Positions 54,544 through 64,000 of a DNA stretch of 64,000 bases are shown piece after piece; position 1 is the stretch's first letter, and every line of letters begins with the position of its first letter. Location of the stretch: the NCBI GenBank assembly GCA_039105265.1, contig JAPFFF010000057.1, forward strand, positions 1,028,480 through 1,092,479, read 5' to 3'. A model generated the notes under the pieces. It saw only the letters and a program-made list of their open reading frames with translations, ran no database searches and had not been told where the DNA came from. Source of the DNA: Tritrichomonas musculus (Eukaryota; Parabasalia; Tritrichomonadida; Tritrichomonadidae). A program made the position numbers and the translations under genes.

Positions 54544-55608
54544 TATTTTATTTTTGGAATTGTATGTTTATATTTTCGTAAACCATTCATTATTTGTATG
54601 TATTGTGAATATTTCTGAGAGATTTATATAAAAAATAAATCAAATAATCAATACAAAAAAGTGGAATAATGAAATCAATGAATCAATGAATTCATGAATT
54701 GCTTTCTTTTATATGTATTATCATTTAACTGTTGTTATGGTAACCTTCATGATTATATAGCAAAGGTATTATGAATGATAATATTTTGGGGTTGTTTGTA
54801 AATTTTTCATATGTTTCGTTCAATTTATCATTATTTTAATTATTGTATCCTTTTTGATTATATGGCAAAGGTGTAGTTAATTGTCTGTGAATAATTATAA
54901 TTATATTAATTCTTTTTTTTGTCTCTTAAATCATTTTTTTGTGGATAATTTGCTTGTATGAATTTAATACGTGCTTAATTTTTGTCTTAGGCGTGTTTAT
55001 TAAAATATTGATATATTTGAAATTCACTGAATTTGAATCACGATGAATTCTTCTAGGTGTTTGTATATTAATATATATAAATACGGGTTTTGTTGTCTTT
55101 GGTAAATGGAATTAATGAAGTATTGTTCGGTTTTAAATAAAAATGAAGTAAAAAATGACTCTCTGAAATATTTTTATTTATTTCAAAAATATTGATAGTA
55201 TATTCAATCATTTATATTTTTTATATTTTTATTTTGACTTTTTATAATAAAAATATTCAATTTTTTATTGAATTATTTTCTGAAAATAATTATTTATTTT
55301 AATATATAAAAATATGTTTATCTCAAAGTTAATATATCAAAATAAATAAAATTGATGAAAAAGATAATAACACCATATTTATACTTAATCATAAACTCAC
55401 AAAATTATCAACAAGCAATAAACACAATATTTAAATATTATTTTAGCTAAAAAAAAGATTCATTCAAAAAAGCCCCCACTTTTTCTGGGAATATGTACAA
55501 ATAAGTAAAAATATTACTCAATTGCCTTATATTTTAAAAGTGTTTAAATGAAAATTTTTATACTCTTTGGTATAAAAAATTATTTTACAGTCATTTGTGA
55601 TAAAATAA

Positions 55609-55800
55609 ATCCCTGATTGCTATTTAAATCTAATTCAGAAATGCTGGTCAAGATATTTAAATGAACGTCCTTCAATTGATGAAATCATTGAGTTATTAAA
55701 AACACCTGATTTTATTGATCTTTTAGATTAGAATGAAGAAAAACTTGAATATCTAAACTTTATTTTTGATTCAAATTGTGATAAATCAGGCACTTTTTGA
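55609..55800 (+). pseudogene. Inverted kinase C-terminal fragment, unit B5
   Basis: Unchanged from unit B1. It sits about 1.07 kb right of the transposon. Confidence 0.7.
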
Positions 55801-55817
55801 ATATTTGTGATTATCGG

Positions 55818-57118
55818 CTTTCCAGTATAATTAGTATAATTAGTATTAACTGATTTAAAAAGTTTTGGATGAAAAATCTTATTGAGAAAGATATTTTTTG
55901 TCGAAAGATTTCCATGGATAATGTTTTGATTATGTAAAAATGATGATAATTTTTTGCAATCTTGTCATTTCTGCCCTTTGTTTTCTTTTTTCTTTTTCAT
56001 CTTTTTCTTTATCTTCTTGACTATTTTCTTCTATTTCTGCTTCATTGTTCAAATAATCATGAAGAGATGTATTTGGTGAATATTCACATACATATATTAC
56101 TTTATTATATCCATTTAAATCAGTATAATCAATTCCACTGAATTTGAGAATATTTGGATGTTCCATTTGATTGATAATTTGAATTTCATTTATTATATAT
56201 TCTTTCTCTTTCATTGTTAGTTCTTGGATTTCTTTATTAAAAATTTTGCATAAATATGTGTGTTTAGTAGTCATATTTTCGATTTTGTATGGTTTTGAAA
56301 ATGAATTATTGCTAATTTTATTAATCTTTCGATATTTTTTGATATCTATCTTTTTGATATTACCTAATTGGCCAAAAAATGATTCGTTTAGTGATATATA
56401 AAATTCAGCAATATTTTCAATATATCTATTGTATTCGTTTATATTAATATTATCTGAAATGAATGCTTGATTTGTTTCTAATTCATGAACTATTTTCGAA
56501 AATGAAGGACGTTCATTTGGATTTTCTGACCAACATAGTTCAATTAAATTCTTATAATATTCTGGAGTTGTTTGATTGATTTTTGGTCGACATCCTTTCA
56601 AAATAGCTTTTTCAATTTCAAGTTCTGAAAATGGAATATCATTTGTAATAATTTCATATATGATCATTGAAAAAGAGAAAATATCACTGCTTTTGCTGTA
56701 TTTATGTTCTTTGATGACTTCTGGGGAAATATATCGTGTTTCACAAAAAATTTCATTAGGTTCTTAATATTGATGTTCATTGATGTTTTGAATATAATCA
56801 AATGAACTGATTTTCGGATATGAATTGTGATCTAAAAAAATACGGCCTGATGAGAGATTTCGATGAATTATATTCTGTGAATGAAGATATTTCATTCCTG
56901 ATGCAATCCCATATATGATAATCAACTTTTTAGTCTTATTCAATTTTATTGGTTCTCTCTTTTGTCTTTCTTTTTCTAATAAACCTTTCAATGATGTCTC
57001 TGAATATTCACTTATTATTGTTAGATAATGTTCAAAATTAAAGTTATATGTGCTACACTCAATATATTTCAATATTGATGGAAATTGAAACTTTGATGCA
57101 ATTAGAGGTGTCGAAATT
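55818..57118 (-). pseudogene. Broken double-kinase gene, unit B5
   Basis: Same lesions as unit B1. The transposon to its right did not alter it. Confidence 0.8.
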
Positions 57119-57579
57119 TATAAAGAATAAAATTCCGTCATTATAAATATAAAATATTATTGAATTAGTAGATGTTATTTTCAAATATAAAATATTGCTT
57201 TCTAGTTAATATATATTAATTAGTATAAAATTTTTCAAAGTTCGATATTACACTGATTTAAATCTTTGAAAAAATAGTCCTTATGATATATTTTGTATCC
57301 AATAATAAATTAATCTGCTCAAAATAATATTATGTTAACTTTTATCTGGAAATATCATAAATATTATTTTATTTTTTCTGTTAAATTAAATGTTTCCAAA
57401 CTAATAATTTAATATTTTATTTATTTAACTGTTTTTCAAATAATAATTAATCATATAATTATTTCTTATGAAGTTATTCTTGCGATAAATATTTTTATTT
57501 CATGAATTTTTTGTGAACATTTGAAAGGGTTATTTTTTGGATTTATCAATTACCTTGAAATGTTAAAAATCACTTTTTT

Positions 57580-57651
57580 TAGCGATCAATCTTTTGCGGG
57601 GCTGGAACCAGCCCCGTAAAAGATTGGTCGTTATGGGGGCGAAGCCCCCAT
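57580..57651 (+). repeat. GC-rich double hairpin, unit B5
   Basis: Identical to the unit B1 hairpin. Confidence 0.75.
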
Positions 57652-58279
57652 TAAAAACATTTAAAATTTTTTCATTCTTTTAATATTATATATATCTTTT
57701 GAGAAATGTCTATAAAGCACAAAATATTTAATTATTTCCAAAATACATTAACATATTAAACTGATAACTTTTTAAGACGCTCTTTTGAAATTTTATAAAA
57801 ACATTTCTAACATTTGAAAAAAATAATACTGTTTTCTTAAATTTTTATAAAATTGATCTTTCATATAAAATATCCAAAACCACTAGATATACATACTTAA
57901 ATAAAATCTTTTTTTTAGTTTCTGATTTGACTGAATTTCATACATATCTAAAAACTCAATCATATTTCGTTATTTCTAAAATTATTCTTATTAACCAATA
58001 TAAAATATCGTTGCAACAGCACTTTTTTATAATAATTTCATATAGATGATATCTTCAATGATCTTTATCGCTGTTATCAAATATATATATTTGGAAATTA
58101 TATATGCAAAATCGTCCTCCATTCCAAATTGTCAAATGGATAAGTCAAAAAAATATTTCTTCGTATTAATACCATTTTACACCTACTAATATAAAATGAA
58201 AAGAAAAATAAAAAATTATATGGCTTTCTATCTTTATTTATAATACAATATCTATATCTATTAATGTGAAACAGATCAA

Positions 58280-58822
58280 TTAGTTAGTAATAAGATCATT
58301 GAAAAGGAAATTATTATCATTCTCGTCATCGAAAAATGAATTCATTTTGGCATATCCTTTGCCATTCCTCTTTTTATTTAATTGCTTGATTGTATTTTTG
58401 TTCGTATAAGGCATTTCCTGTGTCAATGTGAATTGGATTTCAAACTTCCCAACTGTTTTACGATCAGAGCCTTTCTTGCCTGATCGTTGAACTGGCTCTA
58501 GGAGTTTTATTGTTTTCATTTCTGTGTTGGTAATATCATTGAATTTGGTCGGGATTTGATCTTTTAGAATAACGGCCGATGCAAAAATTGGATCTTTCTG
58601 CGAAAAACTTTTCTTCCTCATAACAATTAAGATTCTTTCCGTTTTTTCATTGATCTTGACTGAAAAGAATGGACGAGTTGTTTGCATCTTTTTAGCTTCA
58701 AAGGAGAAAGCTTGTTTTTCACCACTTGGAAGTGTTGTAACACTAACACGGAGAGTGTCATTATCTTGAACAATTCCTTTCTGGAGTTCAAAGGATTGCA
58801 TTTGGATGTTTAAGCAAAGCAT
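58280..58822 (-). CDS. C2-like domain protein, array copy B5
   Basis: Identical 180-residue protein. Its upstream region has no transposon, so it gives the empty-site reference for copy B4. Confidence 0.75.
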   Translation of the reverse strand: MLCLNIQMQSFELQKGIVQDNDTLRVSVTTLPSGEKQAFSFEAKKMQTTRPFFSVKINEKTERILIVMRKKSFSQKDPIFASAVILKDQIPTKFNDITNTEMKTIKLLEPVQRSGKKGSDRKTVGKFEIQFTLTQEMPYTNKNTIKQLNKKRNGKGYAKMNSFFDDENDNNFLFNDLITN

Positions 58823-60001
58823 TTTATATAAAAATGATGTGATTTTATGTGAATTCGTTTTTATACTATTACTTCAATTTTTGAGTATTTATTTTCTTTA
58901 TTTATTTACATAATTAACTCAATATTATTTTTTATGTATTTTATTTTTGGAATTGTATGTTTATATTTTCGTAAACCATTCATTATTTGTATGTATTGTG
59001 AATATTTCTGAGAGATTTATATAAAAAATAAATCAAATAATCAATACAAAAAAGTGGAATAATGAAATCAATGAATCAATGAATTCATGAATTGCTTTCT
59101 TTTATATGTATTATCATTTAACTGTTGTTATGGTAACCTTCATGATTATATAGCAAAGGTATTATGAATGATAATATTTTGGGGTTGTTTGTAAATTTTT
59201 CATATGTTTCGTTCAATTTATCATTATTTTAATTATTGTATCCTTTTTGATTATATGGCAAAGGTGTAGTTAATTGTCTGTGAATAATTATAATTATATT
59301 AATTCTTTTTTTTGTCTCTTAAATCATTTTTTTGTGGATAATTTGCTTGTATGAATTTAATACGTGCTTAATTTTTGTCTTAGGCGTGTTTATTAAAATA
59401 TTGATATATTTGAAATTCACTGAATTTGAATCACGATGAATTCTTCTAGGTGTTTGTATATTAATATATATAAATACGGGTTTTGTTGTCTTTGGTAAAT
59501 GGAATTAATGAAGTATTGTTCGGTTTTAAATAAAAATGAAGTAAAAAATGACTCTCTGAAATATTTTTATTTATTTCAAAAATATTGATAGTATATTCAA
59601 TCATTTATATTTTTTATATTTTTATTTTGACTTTTTATAATAAAAATATTCAATTTTTTATTGAATTATTTTCTGAAAATAATTATTTATTTTAATATAT
59701 AAAAATATGTTTATCTCAAAGTTAATATATCAAAATAAATAAAATTGATGAAAAAGATAATAACACCATATTTATACTTAATCATAAACTCACAAAATTA
59801 TCAACAAGCAATAAACACAATATTTAAATATTATTTTAGCTAAAAAAAAGATTCATTCAAAAAAGCCCCCACTTTTTCTGGGAATATGTACAAATAAGTA
59901 AAAATATTACTCAATTGCCTTATATTTTAAAAGTGTTTAAATGAAAATTTTTATACTCTTTGGTATAAAAAATTATTTTACAGTCATTTGTGATAAAATA
60001 A

Positions 60002-60193
60002 ATCCCTGATTGCTATTTAAATCTAATTCAGAAATGCTGGTCAAGATATTTAAATGAACGTCCTTCAATTGATGAAATCATTGAGTTATTAAAAACACCT
60101 GATTTTATTGATCTTTTAGATTAGAATGAAGAAAAACTTGAATATCTAAACTTTATTTTTGATTCAAATTGTGATAAATCAGGCACTTTTTGA
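60002..60193 (+). pseudogene. Inverted kinase C-terminal fragment, unit B6
   Basis: Unchanged from unit B1. Confidence 0.7.
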
Positions 60194-60210
60194 ATATTTG
60201 TGATTATCGG

Positions 60211-61511
60211 CTTTCCAGTATAATTAGTATAATTAGTATTAACTGATTTAAAAAGTTTTGGATGAAAAATCTTATTGAGAAAGATATTTTTTGTCGAAAG
60301 ATTTCCATGGATAATGTTTTGATTATGTAAAAATGATGATAATTTTTTGCAATCTTGTCATTTCTGCCCTTTGTTTTCTTTTTTCTTTTTCATCTTTTTC
60401 TTTATCTTCTTGACTATTTTCTTCTATTTCTGCTTCATTGTTCAAATAATCATGAAGAGATGTATTTGGTGAATATTCACATACATATATTACTTTATTA
60501 TATCCATTTAAATCAGTATAATCAATTCCACTGAATTTGAGAATATTTGGATGTTCCATTTGATTGATAATTTGAATTTCATTTATTATATATTCTTTCT
60601 CTTTCATTGTTAGTTCTTGGATTTCTTTATTAAAAATTTTGCATAAATATGTGTGTTTAGTAGTCATATTTTCGATTTTGTATGGTTTTGAAAATGAATT
60701 ATTGCTAATTTTATTAATCTTTCGATATTTTTTGATATCTATCTTTTTGATATTACCTAATTGGCCAAAAAATGATTCGTTTAGTGATATATAAAATTCA
60801 GCAATATTTTCAATATATCTATTGTATTCGTTTATATTAATATTATCTGAAATGAATGCTTGATTTGTTTCTAATTCATGAACTATTTTCGAAAATGAAG
60901 GACGTTCATTTGGATTTTCTGACCAACATAGTTCAATTAAATTCTTATAATATTCTGGAGTTGTTTGATTGATTTTTGGTCGACATCCTTTCAAAATAGC
61001 TTTTTCAATTTCAAGTTCTGAAAATGGAATATCATTTGTAATAATTTCATATATGATCATTGAAAAAGAGAAAATATCACTGCTTTTGCTGTATTTATGT
61101 TCTTTGATGACTTCTGGGGAAATATATCGTGTTTCACAAAAAATTTCATTAGGTTCTTAATATTGATGTTCATTGATGTTTTGAATATAATCAAATGAAC
61201 TGATTTTCGGATATGAATTGTGATCTAAAAAAATACGGCCTGATGAGAGATTTCGATGAATTATATTCTGTGAATGAAGATATTTCATTCCTGATGCAAT
61301 CCCATATATGATAATCAACTTTTTAGTCTTATTCAATTTTATTGGTTCTCTCTTTTGTCTTTCTTTTTCTAATAAACCTTTCAATGATGTCTCTGAATAT
61401 TCACTTATTATTGTTAGATAATGTTCAAAATTAAAGTTATATGTGCTACACTCAATATATTTCAATATTGATGGAAATTGAAACTTTGATGCAATTAGAG
61501 GTGTCGAAATT
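60211..61511 (-). pseudogene. Broken double-kinase gene, unit B6
   Basis: Same lesions as unit B1; the last copy in the window. Confidence 0.8.
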
Positions 61512-61972
61512 TATAAAGAATAAAATTCCGTCATTATAAATATAAAATATTATTGAATTAGTAGATGTTATTTTCAAATATAAAATATTGCTTTCTAGTT
61601 AATATATATTAATTAGTATAAAATTTTTCAAAGTTCGATATTACACTGATTTAAATCTTTGAAAAAATAGTCCTTATGATATATTTTGTATCCAATAATA
61701 AATTAATCTGCTCAAAATAATATTATGTTAACTTTTATCTGGAAATATCATAAATATTATTTTATTTTTTCTGTTAAATTAAATGTTTCCAAACTAATAA
61801 TTTAATATTTTATTTATTTAACTGTTTTTCAAATAATAATTAATCATATAATTATTTCTTATGAAGTTATTCTTGCGATAAATATTTTTATTTCATGAAT
61901 TTTTTGTGAACATTTGAAAGGGTTATTTTTTGGATTTATCAATTACCTTGAAATGTTAAAAATCACTTTTTT

Positions 61973-62044
61973 TAGCGATCAATCTTTTGCGGGGCTGGAA
62001 CCAGCCCCGTAAAAGATTGGTCGTTATGGGGGCGAAGCCCCCAT
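61973..62044 (+). repeat. GC-rich double hairpin, unit B6
   Basis: Identical to the unit B1 hairpin. Confidence 0.75.
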
Positions 62045-62672
62045 TAAAAACATTTAAAATTTTTTCATTCTTTTAATATTATATATATCTTTTGAGAAAT
62101 GTCTATAAAGCACAAAATATTTAATTATTTCCAAAATACATTAACATATTAAACTGATAACTTTTTAAGACGCTCTTTTGAAATTTTATAAAAACATTTC
62201 TAACATTTGAAAAAAATAATACTGTTTTCTTAAATTTTTATAAAATTGATCTTTCATATAAAATATCCAAAACCACTAGATATACATACTTAAATAAAAT
62301 CTTTTTTTTAGTTTCTGATTTGACTGAATTTCATACATATCTAAAAACTCAATCATATTTCGTTATTTCTAAAATTATTCTTATTAACCAATATAAAATA
62401 TCGTTGCAACAGCACTTTTTTATAATAATTTCATATAGATGATATCTTCAATGATCTTTATCGCTGTTATCAAATATATATATTTGGAAATTATATATGC
62501 AAAATCGTCCTCCATTCCAAATTGTCAAATGGATAAGTCAAAAAAATATTTCTTCGTATTAATACCATTTTACACCTACTAATATAAAATGAAAAGAAAA
62601 ATAAAAAATTATATGGCTTTCTATCTTTATTTATAATACAATATCTATATCTATTAATGTGAAACAGATCAA

Positions 62673-63215
62673 TTAGTTAGTAATAAGATCATTGAAAAGG
62701 AAATTATTATCATTCTCGTCATCGAAAAATGAATTCATTTTGGCATATCCTTTGCCATTCCTCTTTTTATTTAATTGCTTGATTGTATTTTTGTTCGTAT
62801 AAGGCATTTCCTGTGTCAATGTGAATTGGATTTCAAACTTCCCAACTGTTTTACGATCAGAGCCTTTCTTGCCTGATCGTTGAACTGGCTCTAGGAGTTT
62901 TATTGTTTTCATTTCTGTGTTGGTAATATCATTGAATTTGGTCGGGATTTGATCTTTTAGAATAACGGCCGATGCAAAAATTGGATCTTTCTGCGAAAAA
63001 CTTTTCTTCCTCATAACAATTAAGATTCTTTCCGTTTTTTCATTGATCTTGACTGAAAAGAATGGACGAGTTGTTTGCATCTTTTTAGCTTCAAAGGAGA
63101 AAGCTTGTTTTTCACCACTTGGAAGTGTTGTAACACTAACACGGAGAGTGTCATTATCTTGAACAATTCCTTTCTGGAGTTCAAAGGATTGCATTTGGAT
63201 GTTTAAGCAAAGCAT
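62673..63215 (-). CDS. C2-like domain protein, array copy B6
   Basis: Identical 180-residue protein with intact initiator; the last copy before the window ends in B-type intergenic DNA. That intergenic DNA has one extra A in an A-run near 63,940 compared with the other units. Confidence 0.75.
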   Translation of the reverse strand: MLCLNIQMQSFELQKGIVQDNDTLRVSVTTLPSGEKQAFSFEAKKMQTTRPFFSVKINEKTERILIVMRKKSFSQKDPIFASAVILKDQIPTKFNDITNTEMKTIKLLEPVQRSGKKGSDRKTVGKFEIQFTLTQEMPYTNKNTIKQLNKKRNGKGYAKMNSFFDDENDNNFLFNDLITN

Positions 63216-64000
63216 TTTATATAAAAATGATGTGATTTTATGTGAATTCGTTTTTATACTATTACTTCAATTTTTGAGTATTTATTTTCTTTATTTATTT
63301 ACATAATTAACTCAATATTATTTTTTATGTATTTTATTTTTGGAATTGTATGTTTATATTTTCGTAAACCATTCATTATTTGTATGTATTGTGAATATTT
63401 CTGAGAGATTTATATAAAAAATAAATCAAATAATCAATACAAAAAAGTGGAATAATGAAATCAATGAATCAATGAATTCATGAATTGCTTTCTTTTATAT
63501 GTATTATCATTTAACTGTTGTTATGGTAACCTTCATGATTATATAGCAAAGGTATTATGAATGATAATATTTTGGGGTTGTTTGTAAATTTTTCATATGT
63601 TTCGTTCAATTTATCATTATTTTAATTATTGTATCCTTTTTGATTATATGGCAAAGGTGTAGTTAATTGTCTGTGAATAATTATAATTATATTAATTCTT
63701 TTTTTTGTCTCTTAAATCATTTTTTTGTGGATAATTTGCTTGTATGAATTTAATACGTGCTTAATTTTTGTCTTAGGCGTGTTTATTAAAATATTGATAT
63801 ATTTGAAATTCACTGAATTTGAATCACGATGAATTCTTCTAGGTGTTTGTATATTAATATATATAAATACGGGTTTTGTTGTCTTTGGTAAATGGAATTA
63901 ATGAAGTATTGTTCGGTTTTAAATAAAAATGAAGTAAAAAAATGACTCTCTGAAATATTTTTATTTATTTCAAAAATATTGATAGTATATTCAATCATTT
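63216..64000. other. Start of the next type B intergenic region, cut by the window edge
   Basis: It matches 40255-41030, so the array continues beyond the window. No gene. Confidence 0.7.

Larger units (their letters stand above)
35441..64000. repeat. Type B tandem array: 4393-bp unit, about 6.3 copies, runs off right edge
   Basis: C2-like genes at 39712, 44105, 48498, 52891, 58280 and 62673 recur every 4393 bp, except one gap of 5389 bp explained by a 996-bp insertion (994-bp element plus TA duplication). Units look identical by eye apart from that insertion and one extra A at about 63,940. Each unit carries, from left to right, an inverted kinase tail (+), a broken kinase (-), a GC-rich double hairpin, and a C2-like gene (-). 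About 1.6 kb around the C2-like gene (39495-41088) is shared with type A; the rest is not. Confidence 0.95.

Noticed and set aside
15410-64000. CRISPR array or ribosomal repeat
   Set aside because: Units are 4-5 kb with protein genes; there are no short spaced repeats and no rRNA-like sequence.

Overview
The window is strongly AT-rich eukaryotic DNA from a trichomonad parabasalid. It is most likely a Tritrichomonas species, inferred from gene families and base composition; no marker gene fixes the species. The evidence is the mix of families (BspA-like leucine-rich-repeat proteins, DUF3447/ankyrin proteins, TKL-type kinases in multi-domain chains, short C2-like proteins). Initiator motifs of the known Trichomonas type, TCA(+1)YTW, also lie 7-36 nt before several start codons.

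Left part (1-15,400) is unique sequence. A minus-strand ankyrin/coiled-coil/kinase gene runs off the left edge (1-1931). Its ankyrin part is unusual: five consecutive modules of exactly 96 nt are separated by related 72-96 nt non-coding spacers, always at the same place in the repeat. Next come two small broken fragments, then a BspA-like LRR gene (3772-7275) whose first residues are the end of an ankyrin repeat. Just upstream lies a DUF3447/ankyrin gene (7408-8523), and the break between them falls at the same ankyrin position. A divergent promoter separates that gene from a broken gene at 8601-9020. After 2.3 kb with no gene come two plus-strand genes of unknown function (11379-12686 and 12962-13390) and a broken transglutaminase-like (KY-type) gene (about 13921-15316).

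Right part (15,410-64,000, the whole rest of the window) is one continuous tandem array built from two unit types. Type A (5327 bp, three full copies and most of a fourth) carries a C2-like gene and a triple-kinase gene, both on the minus strand. Type B (4393 bp, about 6.3 copies) carries almost the same C2-like gene and flanks, but its kinase cassette is different and broken, with an inverted tail fragment and a GC-rich double hairpin. The change from A to B falls inside the fourth C2-like gene, between about 35,357 and 35,441. One type B unit holds a 994-bp TA-flanked element with 47-bp terminal inverted repeats (53550-54543) that is absent from the other units.

Working picture: the only item intact in all ten units with a visible C2 gene is that C2-like gene with its initiator, so it is the best candidate for what the array amplifies. 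The kinases are signalling enzymes in A and relics in B. Near-identity between units means either recent amplification or strong homogenisation, and copy number also depends on the assembly being correct.
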